From Microplitis mediator (Eukaryota > Arthropoda > Insecta > Hymenoptera > Braconidae), in contig NC_079978.1 in assembly GCF_029852145.1 (NCBI RefSeq), positions 1,364,001-1,428,000 of the forward strand: a stretch of 64,000 bases of DNA, read 5' to 3'. Under the pieces are notes generated by a model. It worked only from the letters and a program-made list of their open reading frames with translations. It searched no databases and was not told the DNA's origin. Positions within the stretch are counted from its first letter, which is position 1. Every line of letters starts with the position of its first letter. Made by a program: the position numbers and the translations under genes. This document shows positions 21,562-35,981 of this stretch, piece by piece.

Positions 21562-24500
21562 AGTAAATAAAGAGGATACAGTACTGATGATGCTGCTCCC
21601 AAAAAGGATAGCACCGCTTTGAACCGTGGTGAAGTTTAAATCTCATTTTCATAGCATTAATATTTCCACTCCTGGTGTATATTGCAATATGACCTTATAT
21701 TATATAGAAGAAGTAACCAACCGGAGAGAAATCTGTCACTTTGTACTCGGATTTTGTTTAAAAGCAGTCATAATATTGACTTTTCGGATTAAACCTATAC
21801 TCACTTTCCAACGGTAAATATTTTATTCAAATTAATATTCACTTGTTACATTCATAGTCTTTATTTATTTAAATTTCATGCATATTCAAAGTTTTAATTA
21901 ATATTTAAAATTTAAAAAGTTTTTAATACAAGTTAAAATTATTTCACTTGATTTATAATGTAGCTTCAATAATCCTAAAATTAATTGTCAATTTAATCGT
22001 TGGTCATATGGAATAAACTGCAGGTGTAATTACTCAATCATTAGACCCTATTTGTGTAAATATATGTACATGTAGATAAATGCATAGTAGATATTGTCGA
22101 ATAATGCGTGTTGCAGGATTAGAACAAAGAGAGTAGAATAGGTAACCACTTCTAATGGAGAAGTGAGCAAGTGGATGGCAGAGTAAGAGAGACAGAGGGA
22201 GATTAAACAAATATGGTTATGAAGCGTGTCCAGAATAATCCAAGCGAATTACGCTTAGACTTCGATAACCTCTCGAGAATATATACCTACACTAATCGAA
22301 AACCCACGTGCTCTTATCGCTCCTACATTGTACGGTTAACACGCGCAACCGACGTATCACGGCTTATCCGGAAGCCAAAGGCCATGTGTACACCCTATAC
22401 TGGCTCGAAAATTTTTTTATGTACCAACTAATAACTAATAACTAATAACGATTATTTATTTTTTGAACATATAAATAACTGCTTATGTCTGGGCTTAATC
22501 AACGGCTGCCGAATTTAGATCATTTTAATTGCACGCCTCGGAAGCGAAGCGGAGAGGTTGTGCTTTATAACCGACCTGTCAAGGTCACACGATTTCCACT
22601 CATTAAAGTGCATATATTTTTTTTCTATTACTCTTACACATTATGAAAAGCACATCAATATAAAGCTGAAACACTAATGAATAATCCTGATACTTTTTTT
22701 AACTTGTCCAATATGTATTAATATAAAAAAAAGTTCATTAAAAAAAATTTACCGCGGACGTGCATTAGTCTGTGGTTCAAAAAAACGGCGTGGTACGGAT
22801 ATCTCGAAAACGACTTGACGAAACTACTTAATTTTTTTTTCAAAATTTTCAGAAATAAGCAAAGAAGGTTCCTTTCAAAAATCACTACTGTAGGCCGTCT
22901 CGTTTTTTTAAAAATAAATCATTACGGTTAAAACCGGCAATCTTACATGTAAACAAACACACACTGCCGCCATTTTTCATTAGGAATGTTCTCCTTATTT
23001 ATTTTTTTTTTTACTTTTATTACCGTATATTTACCATGGAAATTTCTATGGGAAAAGAGCGGGATATTCAATTTTATTCGAAATTTAACTTTTAAAAAAA
23101 AACATAACATGAGCGTTCGAGGCGTGCACTTTTGGATTTTCCAAATTTTTTTTTTTTTACAAAATATTTACAAAAATTTTTATTTTTCTGTGTAAATTTA
23201 GCCCGAATTTTAGTCGACATCAATTTATTTATGTGTTTATTTTCATATAGTATAAAAGCTTTATATTTGAAGCTTTGATCCGCGTATCATCGGTTTAATA
23301 AAATAAAAGTTAAATGTATATAGTATATCGTAAAAAAATCTAAAAGCATTGAACGAACTCACGATCACAGGTAATAGCTAGAAAGCTGAACTTGCCTGAA
23401 GCTTTCATGCCAGTTACAAGCAGAATATTGCAAGCGATTTCCATGGCAAATTACACGAACCGTACATCCCCGTTGGGCATACTGTAAACTGCAACATCCA
23501 ACATGCAGGGTTAAATATTGTCCACGCTAAATTCGTGTATAGGTGCTATACTAATACACATAAATTACCTACATTGGCTATTATTTTAAATAATTACTTT
23601 TCGTCATACTGACAGAATGTCATGTCTCATGTTAAATTAAATTAAATTCGACAAAAAGTAGGATTTTTATTTTTTTAAATATTTTTATCGTGTCACTTTT
23701 AAAAAGTTTCAACATGTCGTTAAAAGGTGGCGTATGTTAATAGAGAAAAAAAAATGATATGAAAATATATTCTGTTCTTGACGTTTCTCTAATGTAAAAG
23801 AGAAAATCGTTGAACGAGAAAAATTTTTTAATAAATTTTACAAAACTTTTAATCTAATATATAATGAGACACAATATTTTTTTTTTTCAAAAAGTATTGT
23901 AGTATTCAAATTAAAAACTGACAGTGATTAAAATTAATCAAAACATTGCAATTAAAACTTTTTCATTTATATGCAAATATTCATTTATTTTTTAAATTTA
24001 TTTGTATATCAATAACGAGACTTTTAATTAACAACCAAAAATATAATATTATTTATATAGATTCCAATATATTGAATACAAAAATTATTTGTATAATTGG
24101 CTGATAGATTTTTCATATGAAATTGTATCCTGAATAAATCGAAAAAAAAAATAATAATAATTAAATGTAAATTAAGGAAATTCAATAAAAAAAATCTAGT
24201 GACTTGCCAATCATCGTCATCACTATCATCATTATCGTTATTCCCCACTATCTTATGGACTATGAAAGGGTAATTGGTTGGTATTCGTTTCATAAATATG
24301 TATAGCGCAATCTAGCAACTAACAGGACGTTGATTCAATCATGCCCCGAATTTGTAGCCCTTATCCCATTTCCAAATGTGTATAATTTCATCGATATACA
24401 TAAATCCATTTTGTTTATTTTAAATTTCATCCAAAATATACTTTTACATCAGTGTATCACTTACCCAATCATTCATTTATTCAATAAACTGACATTCACA

Positions 24501-25346
24501 AACGAATCAAAATATTCATCAAAAATATAAAATAAACAATTTTTTTTCCCTTCTCCGGTTGTAAAATTGAAAATTTTATTTTATTATCAATTATTTGTAA
24601 TTGATTTATCGGTAAAAAATAAAATTCCATATGTTACTTTAAGAGAAATTTCAATTTTTTTAAATTAATAAATAGACAAAAGTTTTACTACTGATCTGCA
24701 GTTACTCACTAGTATATTTTTTTCTACTTTGATCCTTGCAAAATATAAATTTATATTTTACATTCAGACGTAAAAACGTAACATGAATAAAAAAAATTTA
24801 CTTTAAAAATGATTTTCATCATACACATACAAAATAAAAATCCAAGTTACTTTAAAAGTTGATGTAAATTCAATCTTTACAATAGTACCAATCACTCGGA
24901 TGTATCACGATCTATCTCCCTTTCTTCTAAAGTAAAAAAACCCATCAACTTCAAATAACATATCCCCTTTCTATACACATAGATCTATATATAATAGTAA
25001 AAGAGAGCAATAGTTTAGTTGAATCTACCCTCCGTTCCTTTACAAGTACTTTCCGTATAAGAACGCGTGTGGAATTCAAGCGGAACGCAATATCCTTTCC
25101 GGTATGAGTTTGGGAATCGTTAAAGTTTAGCAGTGTGTGCTGTGACGTGTAAAAAAGCGACAAGAATTTGTCGCGTCAACAGGTGTACTATCTCCATACA
25201 TATATATAAACACAAACCCATAAATGTACAACGTACATGTGGGATGTACATATATGTGAATATGCATTTCGATATTCGGAGAATTTCGCATCTCACGACG
25301 CAATTCAATTTATCGGATCACCGAAAACCCCCTATACATATATAAC

Positions 25347-25404
<58 letters not shown>

Positions 25405-28400
25405 TACATCTACATCTGTGGGGTATTAATTAAAGTAATTAATTGCTTGTTACAGAGGATCATCGAGAAACTCCGAAGGCTCTGCCGGTGGGCGAAGCTA
25501 CTGCACCGACATTGGGACTAAAAACTGGAATAATAAATCATCAGGATGATGTTAGAGATAATCTTGTAGACATTGACGCCAATGATCTTAATGACTGTTC
25601 TGCTCAAGAATATGAAATAATGAAGGTACATATATGTTATTAAAAACTCTTTGTACACTGTAAAAAGAGCGGTGTTAAAAATGGACTCATTTTAACTCCG
25701 CCCGGTGTTAAAAATACCGGTGTTAAATCGGGGTAACCGGTGTAAAAGCGGAGTAAAATCGGTGTAAAGGCGGGGTAACCGGTGTAAAAACGGAGTAACA
25801 TCGGTGTAAAAGCGGGATAACCGGTGTAAAAGTATAGGGTAAACTGCGTCCGCTTGGATTATTAACTTTAAAGATTATAAAACAGAAAAAATGTCAGTTC
25901 TTTATGAAAATTAATAAAGAATATCATTTATTAACAAGTATAGTGATCAAGTAATTAAAAATATTCACAAAGTAAAATATTTTAACACTGGTAAAAAATA
26001 TCTACACCGGCGGCGGCGTTATTTTAACACCGGTCTAGAATATTTACAACGGTGGTGGCGTTATTTTAACACCGGTACAGAATATTTACACCGGTGACGG
26101 CGTTATTTTAACACCGCTTTCAGGGGTAAATTTAACACCGATAATTTTAACACCTACACCGTTTGGACTTACCCCGGTGATTTTTTACAGTGTAATAGTA
26201 AATAAATTTTAGCATAAACATATATTTGTTTAGGACAATCTTTTGCTGTATAATCATGCACGATTGATGACTCAAGACAATCACAGCAAGGAATATTTAG
26301 TCAGTATAATGTTCTCACATTATGATCAGAATAATAATGGTAATTTGGAGCGGGAGGAATTGGAGCAGGTGAGACAGACGATATAGATTATGCAACGCGC
26401 GCTATTGAAAATTGAGTAATGTAAATTTATTATAACATTCGCGATGGTAATGGTAATGCACTTAACTTGCAGATTGCCGAACGTGAAGACTTGGAGCAGC
26501 TGAGCAAGGGATGCTCTTTGGGACATATGATCAGTTATGACGATGCCGATAAAGATGGACGACTTAACATCAATGAATTTTACATGGCTTTTAGCAAGCT
26601 CTATAGTAACTTAAATTATATTATATTACTATTACTCTTACTCCTATAACTGTATTATTAAATTATGCACTGATTTTACTTTACTGAAATTCATTTATCA
26701 TAAAACGTGCTGACTTTGCATAATGTTAAATTATTTTATAACTTATATTAACTATCTTTTCATACTCAGCTCTTTCTATTTTTATTTTGTGTAACACCCG
26801 ATGTACGATATAATTTATCCTATTAAATCTCAAACAAATTAATGATAATTAATTACACGATTTAATTGATTTGTTTGTTGTTTATTGCAGGTGTGTCAGT
26901 TGTTTCTCTCGACAAATCGCTCGAGATCAATCACATTTCAGCACGCGTTGGTGATAACGTCGAGATAAAATGCGATGTTACAGGCACGCCACCGCCACCC
27001 CTTGTTTGGAGGCGTAACGAAGCCGACCTGGAAGCGCTATCGGAGCCTGAGGTATAATGATAAAAAAAAAAAAAAAACTATATTAAACACATAGCCATGG
27101 CTACAGTGTGTATTTAAGCCAAATGACGTTTACTCTTAACGTATAGTACTAAAATTAAAACTTTACACGAGGTGTACGGGTTATTTGTAAATAAATTTAT
27201 TTATTTATTTATTTATAGATTCGTGTATTCAATGACGGTAGCTTGTATCTGACTCGTGTTCAATTACTCCATGCAGGAAATTATACTTGTCATGCTTTGA
27301 GGAATAAAGATGTTGTCCAAACTCATGTACTAACAGTACACAGTAAGTTACTGTCAGTTAAATTATTTTCTCGTATATCATATAAATCAAAACTTTTTAT
27401 TTTGTAACAAAGCAATACCTGAAGTAAGAGTGACACCGAGATTACAATCAAAACGTCCTGGAGAAGAAGCGACAATGTCTTGTCACGTTGTTGGAGAGCC
27501 TTTGCCACGAGTCGAGTGGCTAAAAAACGACGAATCGCTTCATGAAGAAGACAAGTACGAAGTTGTTGGCAATGGAACAAAACTTATTGTCAGAAATATT
27601 GGATACGCTGACACTGGAGCTTATATGTGTCAAGCTACAAGTATCGGTGGACTTACTCGCGATATCAGCAGCTTGGTTATTCAAGAACAACCGACACCAA
27701 GTAATATTCTAAGCATTAATTTAATTTTGAATTTAGCAAAGGATTAGTCCCAATTAGCTGCATAACAATAGACTTTATAAAAGGATTTATTTAATCGGCT
27801 AATACGTACTTACTGATAGAGCAACAGTATAAGGGAGTAAAATGTTGCATCAGGAGCAATGAGACGCAACAAAACCACGTTCACCACAAAACCCGGTGAT
27901 CGATCGATCGGCAGTTCCGTAGTTTTGACTCTTGATCCGATCCAAATTGCGGACTTTGTGGTTATCCGCTTGCCTGTAGCTTCAATTATCCCTCTTCACA
28001 TCTCGCCATTCACTCACCCAACCAATAGAACAACAACATTCAATAAATAGATTAACAATTTGTATTATTTAAACCCATTTGATACGTTTCGTTAATTAAA
28101 TTTACCTTATTTCTTTAAATTCATTCTATTTAGGTCAAAATTAATAATTTAAATTTAAATTAACTACTTAGAGTGTGAATTTTTTTAATTAAAATATTGT
28201 GAAAAGAAAAAATATTTTTATTTACCGTTTCGTTAAAGCAAAACTATATCATTATAAATTTCTTTTTTTTATTTAGTAAAGTAAATAATTAAAAAACTAA
28301 TAAAAAAGGAATTTTTTTTTTATTAAAATTGGAATTTTTATCTACAGCAGCGGCTAATGAAGAACGGAGGTTCTTTTCATTTCACGAATGGGGTATATCC

Positions 28401-31400
28401 GTTTACGAGCCGTCTGCTTGTCGACTTTATCATCAAATTCATTCCACTGATATTATACCTGGGACGCAGGTACACTTTTTTTTTTCTTACAAATATTATG
28501 AAAAAAAAATTTTTTAAATACTAGTGAAATAACCAACTGAGTCAGTAATTTTAATTTATAATTACTCAAATAATTAATTGATTATTTTTTATGTTAAAAA
28601 AAAAATAATATCATGTTTGGCTTTTATTTTAGGAGTATGTTTGTGGAGAAAAGGATATACCATGCAGCTGGGGGCGAGCTATCAACGTTGCTAATCGTTA
28701 TGTTTACGTAACACAGCCTGAGAAAGATAGAATTTTAGTTATCAGCAAAATTCAGATGGTCGTTGTTGATGTAAGAACTTTTTTTACACTTTATCTTGTC
28801 ATCAAAATGTCACTAATGAATTTAAATTTTTGTTTCAACTTTAATAAAAATTTATAAAAAAGTAAACAGCATAATTTATGACCTCTTAAAGATAGCAGAT
28901 AAAAGTTATTATTTTTTGTTTTTTTTTAATAAAGAGCCTAGTAATTATTAATTTATTAATAGATTTTTTGAAAATCTATCGCAGAGAGTTTCATGGCCTG
29001 TATTCAAAAAACCTTCTTATAATATCTTAAGGTATTAACATAATATATAAGTTACTGGCTTTTAAATATTCAAAGAAAAATGAATAGTTGAAAAGAAAAA
29101 TCAGAATATTGAAAGCTTAATAAAATTAAGACCATTTATACATTTATCTTAAAAGCTCGATAACTTTAGACCAAATAATCGTATAAAATTTTCAAAGATA
29201 AATTTAAACTTAAAATTTATCAGCATTGAAAGTAATGGGTCCATCGTTTCTCTTTAAAAATTTATAGCTCGATAAATGGAGCTAACTATGATTTTATAAA
29301 ATTACGACAATTTAAAATAACCATCCTAATAAATTGGATCTTGCTCATGTATGAACACGATTTTTACTTTTTATTTAAATTCGTTGAATCTTGTGCAAGT
29401 CATTCTGGTCAAAATGCTCATTGAATCAGATATATAGATAGATTGATTTCTGAAAAAATTAACTCAATGGACTAATAAAGTAAATTAAAACTAAAAATGT
29501 TTAAAATTTAGAGAAGACATTTCGATTAAATTTAAGAGTTTTATAACTCCATATTGATCCATTTGACCCAGATCGTAAAAATAAAATAAAAAATCACCAA
29601 GATAACAAATTATTTTTTCACCGTACAGTCGAGAAATAATTGACAGAACGTATTGGCTAAAGTTATTTTACCCGAGCTCGTCGCACGGTCAGTTGAACTA
29701 TCGGGTACCGAATCATAGAACCAGAATTCGATTTTCGCCAGCGTATACCATCAACTTCACCGGCATAGACTATTTTATATTTTTTGTTAATAAAAAATTC
29801 AGCGTGAAATTGATAAAAGAAAAATGCTTTCAATATAAATTTCACACATATGCACGCAATAAAAATAGCCGTACTAAAAAAAAAACGTTTCTATTGAAAG
29901 CTAAAATAGATTCATTTTTAACAATACTAATTGATTGGCTCTCGAGGTATCCGGTTATCAATCAAGTTATAAATAATTAATATATTTATTTCAGGTCGTA
30001 GCAACAGACAAATACCCAGTCGAGCTCCAGTATGTACCGGCACTAGATCAAGTTTGGGTACTGAATTGGCGAAGCGAACGTAACATCGGTATCAAAACAA
30101 TTCAAGTAATCAGAGATGCAGCCCAAAAAAGAAAACATCACACAGTACATCCGGAACCTATTGATGGACAATTTGATTTAGTCCGCGGTCTCTATATTCC
30201 CTTTCTCCAGGTTAAAATTTATATTACAATTTTAATAAATAATAGCGATACACGGAAAGAAAATTATGGGAAGTTTTCCTATGCATTATGGGAATGGTTT
30301 CCATAATGGTATGGGAAGAGTACCTATACTACTATAGGAATGGTTCCCATATAGTATGGGAATGATTCCCATACCATTATGAGAATAGTTCCCATAATGA
30401 TATGGGAATGGTTCCCATAATGATATGGGAATGGTTCCCATACCATTATGGGAATGGTTCCCATAATATTATAGGAACCATTCCCATAATGGTATGGGAA
30501 TCATTCCCATACTATTATGGGAATGGTTCCCATATTGGTATAGGAACTATTCCTATAATATTATGGGAACTATTCCCATAATGTTATGGGAACCATCCCT
30601 ATAATATCATAAAATTTTTTTTTTGCACAATAGTGTAGAAATTTCCCAAAATTTAAATTTTCTTGAATGTTTTGTGCTGACATAAAAATTCCTATTAAAA
30701 ATTTTAATGTTTTTTTGCCGAATTCGATTTTTTTTTTCAATGATTGAATTTTTGTTTTTATGTTTAATAATATTTCTGTGTATTGTAGAAGTGATTACCA
30801 CACTTCTTTAAATTAATTTTTCAATGATAATATGGGAACCATTCCCATAATATTATAGGAATGGTTCCTATAATAGTATGGGAACTATTCCCATAATAAT
30901 ATGGGAATGATTCCCATAATGGTATACGAACCATTCCAATTGCATTATGGGAATCATTTCCATAATATTATGGGAATAGTTCCCATACTATTATAGGAAC
31001 CATTCCCATAATATTATGGGAATGGTTCCTATAACTTATAGGAATGATTCCCATAATATTATAGAAAGTATTCCTATAAATTATAGGAACCATTCCTATA
31101 ATTATAGGAACCATTCCTATAGTGTTATGGGTATCATTCCCATAATTATAGGAACTATTCCTATAATTATGGGAATCATTCCTATAATTATAGGAACCGC
31201 TTCCATAATTTATGGTCGTAATTCCTATGATGGTATAGGAAAAAATTTTACAAAATTATGGGAACCGCTGCCATAATTTTCTTTCCGTGTAGATTTAATT
31301 ACAATATAAATTAATCAATGTCCTTTAAAACCTTTTCCAGGATATCGGTCACATGTTTAAATACGGATACGTCACTCATACTAATCAACGGGGCATGTAC

Positions 31401-33088
31401 AAGCTTGATCTAGCAAACATGCGGTACACCAGAAGCGCCGATCTCGCACCATACAATTGCGTCCCCGCCCACATTCAATTTCCAGCCTTGTGTAAGTTAC
31501 ATACTCCAATATTTCGCATTATCATATCTCCTCTGTAGTGTTTATTAATGTGATAATGATTTCCCTCTCGCTATATGTATAATAGATAAATATTTGTATA
31601 TTTATTCATTTGGAAATTGAATATATGTTTATTTATTTATTTAATTAATTAAATAAATAAATAAACGATAAATAAAATTGACTTGACACCGATTGTTTGC
31701 CAATTAATTCACATCACTCATTGGTATATTTATTCGGAATATATACATATATTTTTTTGTCATTGATTGTAAATAAATAAACTTTTTTGCAGATGGATTT
31801 GTGATATTACAATGCGAGGAACCAATTACGGGCAAAGCAACGGGGCAACTTCTATTAGATTACTTGACGGATACGGTTTTGTCTCACAAACCAGGACTTA
31901 TCGGGAAACCCATGGTATCACCAGATTCACGTCACGTTGTCACGTTGGACAAACAAGCCAGTGGAGTTATACTTGTTGTCCAAGAAATACTACGTAAGTT
32001 ACTTTTCTTTTTATTTCTACCTTTTATTTTAGTTACTTACTGTACAAAAAAAATATTAATTTACTTGGTAATGCATTCACGTATATTTCAAATATTAAAT
32101 CATTTTATTTACTTTGTCGCCAGTTTACCTAGTTTATTAGCTGATAAAATGTTATTTTTTATATTAATGTTTATGTACATTAACTTGTAAATATTTCAGC
32201 AAATGGTTTGAAATTTTCATTTGACGTTAAAACGACATTGAATATCAGCGATATTACCTTTTATCCATCACAAACAACTCATGGATATGATTTATATGCT
32301 TCGTCAACAGATAAAGAAGACATACTCTTTCTTAATTTAGCTACAGGTAATTTTATATATTTCAATTAGTATATTCATTAATTTGGTGGATTTTATTATT
32401 AATAATTAATAAAAATATAATAATATATGATCCTAAAGTTAGCAGACATTTAAAAAATTTTTGAATTTTTTTCGTTTTTCAACAAATCAATTGCAAAAAA
32501 ATAAAATAAAAATATGCACATGTAGAAAATTTAAAAAACTATAGGTGCAATTTTTTTTTTTATGTTTTATCGTCTGAAAAAAAGTCCAAACATTATTAGA
32601 CGTCTGCTAACTTCAGTATGATCCTGAATTAAGCAGACATTCAAAAATTTTTGAATTTTTGTTTCTCGAGAAATCAATTGCAAAAAAATAAAATAAAAAT
32701 ATGCAGATGTAGAAAATTTTAAAAACTACAGGTGCAATTTTTTCAAATATTTTTTTTTTTATGGTTTATTGTCCAAAAAAAAATTCAAAAATTTCTAGAC
32801 GTCTGCTAACTTCAGTATCATAACTTCAGTATCATTAATAATATATTTGTTTAATTAGGTAAAGTAGAAATGATAACAGGCGTGGGAAAAGCAATGCCGA
32901 TGAATTTAACGAAATGGGGTAATCCAAACAGGGCAATTGTCCAAAGTGGTATATTTGGACGTTATATGGTGAGTCCATCGAATGAAGCTCTCTTTGTATT
33001 AAATGGAGAGACACGAACGGTCAACTGTGAAATCGGTGGTCTCGTACATCCGGGTCAAGTTGTGTGGTTCACAGTAGCACTTCATTAG
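18196..33088 (+). CDS. Fstl5: Follistatin-related protein 5 (first exon missing)
   Basis: Fourteen exons were joined: 18196-18417, 25456-25625, 26234-26368, 26473-26605, 26891-27051, 27219-27342, 27413-27700, 28348-28469, 28633-28770, 29995-30210, 31341-31491, 31793-31993, 32200-32346 and 32859-33088. They give about 811 residues, close to the vertebrate protein minus its signal peptide. In order they show a follistatin/Kazal domain (PVCGSDGKVYANHC), two EF-hand loops with canonical ligands (DQNNNGNLEREE and DADKDGRLNINE), two Ig domains with the paired cysteines and a DTGAYMC motif, and the long FSTL4/5-type C-terminal region (YVYVTQP, THTNQRGMYKLDLANMRYT, FGRYMVSPS). It is expected to be a secreted extracellular glycoprotein expressed in the nervous system. 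The visible part starts mid-codon in phase 1, so a signal-peptide exon lies upstream. Its introns hold a tRNA gene and several MITEs. Confidence 0.92.
18472..18512. repeat. Poly-A tract of about 41 bases
   Basis: The run of A on the plus strand is a T run immediately 3' of the minus-strand tRNA gene and can serve as its Pol III terminator. It may also mark an old retroposition event. Confidence 0.6.
18514..18606 (-). tRNA. tRNA-Tyr (GTA) with intron
   Basis: On the minus strand the 93-base gene has a perfect 7-bp acceptor stem (CCTTCGA/TCGAAGG), a D arm TAGCTCAGTTGGTAGAGC, a T arm GCTGGTTCAAATCCGGC and anticodon GTA (18571-18573). An intron of about 19 bases follows G37, which is normal for eukaryotic tRNA-Tyr. 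Box A and box B are intact, and a long T run follows. The gene lies antisense inside the first visible intron of the follistatin-like gene. Confidence 0.95.
18901..19652. mobile_element. Tc1/mariner-like MITE, GC-rich ends, copy 2
   Basis: This 752-base copy has the same termini as 792-1539 in the same orientation, with TA at 18899-18900 and 19653-19654. It lies in the first visible intron of the follistatin-like gene, 295 bases past the tRNA. Differences from copy 1 are point changes and homopolymer lengths. Confidence 0.85.
21520..21557. repeat. (AT)n microsatellite
   Basis: About 19 perfect AT units lie inside an intron of the follistatin-like gene. Confidence 0.9.
22532..23145 (+). mobile_element. 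Element with CACGCCTCG ends, copy 3
   Basis: It starts CACGCCTCGGAAGCGAAGCG and ends TTTTGGATTTTCCAAA. It is highly similar to the copies at 12469 and 15301. It lies in the first visible intron of the follistatin-like gene. Confidence 0.85.
25351..25401. repeat. (TA)n microsatellite
   Basis: About 25 TA units lie about 55 bases upstream of an exon of the follistatin-like gene. Confidence 0.9.
25656..26192. mobile_element. TA-flanked MITE with CACTGTAAAAA ends, copy 2
   Basis: This 537-base copy has the same termini and TA flanks (25654-25655, 26193-26194) as 10592-11071. It differs mainly in having extra internal tandem units. It lies in an intron of the follistatin-like gene, about 30 bases after an exon. 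Confidence 0.85.
30250..31290. mobile_element. Palindromic-array MITE, copy 2
   Basis: The ends ACACGGAAAGAAAATTAT and ATAATTTTCTTTCCGTGT match copy 1 (6896-7796). There are two blocks of short TATGGGAA/TTCCCATA palindromes around a conserved core (about 30608-30830). It is longer than copy 1 because the palindrome blocks have more units. It fills most of an intron of the follistatin-like gene, ending 50 bases before the next exon. Confidence 0.85.
32428..32836. mobile_element. Two tandem MULE-like MITEs (TGATCCT ends)
   Basis: Two roughly 200-base inverted-repeat units lie head to tail (about 32428-32620 and 32619-32836), each starting with a variant of CCTGAAGTTAGCAGAC and ending with its inverse. 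The flanks AATAATATA at 32419-32427 and 32837-32845 fit a 9-base target duplication. They lie in the last intron of the follistatin-like gene. Confidence 0.75.
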
Positions 33089-35981
33089 AATTTAATTGCT
33101 GTATTATTTAAATAATATTTCCCGATAAAAAAAAATCTTTATTTATTTTAAAAACCAAACAAGTGGCCTCAAATTGTCTTTTGAAAATAAATAATAAATA
33201 ATAATAATAAAGTAAATAATAAATTAAAGACGATGAGGATTTTAAATTTATGGGAACCATTTTTTTGTTCCTAATGTAAGAAAAATTTTTTCATAAAATA
33301 ATAATAAATGTCATTTGCCATAAAAGACCATTGCCACTGTGTGAAATCGTTCGTAAAAAAAAAGAAAAAAACAAGAAAAGACAAAAAAAAATATCATTCT
33401 ATATAAAATGTATAATTGATATAATTATTAAGACCCACCGTACACAATAACTAGAAATAAAAATTAATATTATTGTCATGTTATTGATAACGTTGTTACG
33501 CAATTATTGTAAGAAGTAATTGATATAGCATTTTTATGAAACAAACAAAAAAGAAAAAAAAATCTACTTGCCCCAGATATAAATTTAAGTAATTTCTCGT
33601 CTCTTTATCCAATTAAAAATTAATAATTATTCGTATAAATAATTATAAGCGGTGATGAATCGCGTGAAATTATTTATGCACGAGTAATTAACTATTTAAA
33701 TTGAATTACATTTATTTGTAATTTAATCTAGCTCCTGCAAACTAATGTTATTATTTATCAAAATCTCTTTTTGAAAATTATTTCGCTCGTTTGGTCGTCT
33801 ATTGTATCTAGAAAAACCAAAAAAAAAATAAAAATAAAAATAAAAAAAAATGTCTAGATTTAGTAGAAATAATATGTAAAAAGCGAAGAATTATTTTGTT
33901 AACGTTGTCCATATCGGGATATGTATTTAAAATCTGTTGTATCGCGCGTAAATAATTAAAAAGATAAATGATAATAATATTTACGTATTTGTAATAGTTG
34001 TTGCAAGTTTACGTTATGGTAATTATTTAATGTATGAGAAAAAGTATGTTGACACCTGAATTGTTACGTCGCGAAGCAACAGAATTAATAATGAAAAAAT
34101 AAATAATGATATTAGATATTTAAATATATAATATACATATATTTATATTTATAATGGAAAGATAAAACGTATATATTGAACAAAAATAATAATAATAATA
34201 TAAATGCATAGCACGATTACCCACCTGCTGTGAAAATGTGAAAAGAAAAATCCGATAATAGTATTATGATTAAAAACTAAACTAAACAAAAACATACAGA
34301 ATTTGCGAATAGAACACATGACTGAACAAAGAATAAAATAATAATTATAAGAGTAATTTATCTATTTTTTTTTTGCATCGATAAGCCCTTATGTCAATAA
34401 CTTAAATATTCGCTCGTTAAATATTCAGCAATAATATGTAAAATTTTAATTATTATTTATTGTTTGAACATTGACATGAATTATTAACATTTAATATTTT
34501 GTTGATATTCAGTTATTGACATTAGAGGAAATGATTTAAATAAAAAACAGCTTTGCAATCGGCGCCTAGAAGAGAATAATGTCTAATCAAGACTAAATCT
34601 CTGTTTCGCATGTCAAGGCAAACTTAATCTAGTCATAAATAAATAAAAAATTTTACAAATGTCCCTATCATCATCATTACCGTCATTTAATCACCATCAT
34701 TACCATTATTATCACGCTATCATTAAATCATAATCATCTTTAATAAATTTATAACACTTGGATAATGTCAAAATCAATTGATAAACAAATAAATAAATAT
34801 ATATGTAAATATTTTCGTGTAATTCGATAAAAAGGAAAACAATTTATGACAAATAGCTATTTGTATCATACAAAACAAAACAACAAACACGAAAAGATTT
34901 TTTAAATAAAAAAATTACCATAAATCTTCAATAAATATTAAGAGTTCACTTCTTTTTGTTTGTTGAGTTTTTTTTGGTTTTTAATGAAAATTATTCAAAT
35001 CAGAAACATACAATTCATAATAAATATAATTCGTAAGTAATGACACAACAATAATTACTGTATATTCGTGTGTGTGTTTGTTAAGATACATTCCTTGTAA
35101 TAAAAATTCAATATAAATAATTTAATAAATAATAATATAAGCCCACAATTAATTTCCCTTTCTTTTTTTAATTATTTTAAGAATTTTGATTGGAAAAAAA
35201 AAATATATGTACTATTATCATTACTTACTACTATTAGATAGTATATATATATATAAAATAAAAAAAAAGACGTAACAATTGTTTTCAACAGTCATTTTTG
35301 TTTGCTTTATTATTTATTAAAAATTACGCTTATGAGATTGATTTGTTTTGTTATTTATTTATTTTTATTAAAAACTCGACGCATTCTCAATGTAATTTCT
35401 TATATTTTATTTGCACAGTACTAATCAACTCGTTATTTTTTTTTTTTTTATTTATTTAAATTTAAAACTGTAAACTAAAATCGATTCCATATACACACAC
35501 CGTTAAAAGTTTTTGCATATTATTATCATTAATTATTAATTATTTATTATTATAATAAGCGAACTTGTTTTACATTTAAATAAATTGGAAAACAATAAAA
35601 AAACATCTTTTTAATTATCTTTGATCCATTAGTTTTTTTGTTGCGACAACTCGCAGGAAGTATCACACCGATCCAGGCCTCTTGTGATCTTTATTTTTTT
35701 TTTATTACTTTACTTTAATTATTTATTTATTTAACTAATCACTGAGACTTGAGTATTGTATGAAGAAAAAAAAATAAAAAAAAACTTCATAACAATCAGT
35801 GAAAATATTATCATTTTAATAATAATTATTGAAAAAATTATCCTAATATTTTTTTAGTTTGCCTGAACCAACGCCTAATTACTTTTTTTTTTCTTTTTTA
35901 TACAATAAACATCCGTTTATACGAAAAATTTTTGACTTAATTAAAATATCTTTTCGTTGCCATTAAATTTTTCCATTTAAT
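33089..35981. other. 3' flanks of convergent genes, AT-rich
   Basis: Very AT-rich DNA with many AATAAA motifs lies between the stop codons of the follistatin-like (+) and USP (-) genes. It probably holds both 3' UTRs. No gene or repeat family was recognised. Confidence 0.5.

Noticed and set aside
27859..28050. 63-codon frame between two follistatin-like exons
   Set aside because: The flanking exons join directly in phase and the known family has no domain here.
31016..31276. 86-codon frame with repetitive Ile/Pro/Met pattern
   Set aside because: It is a translation of the palindromic array in the MITE at 30250-31290.
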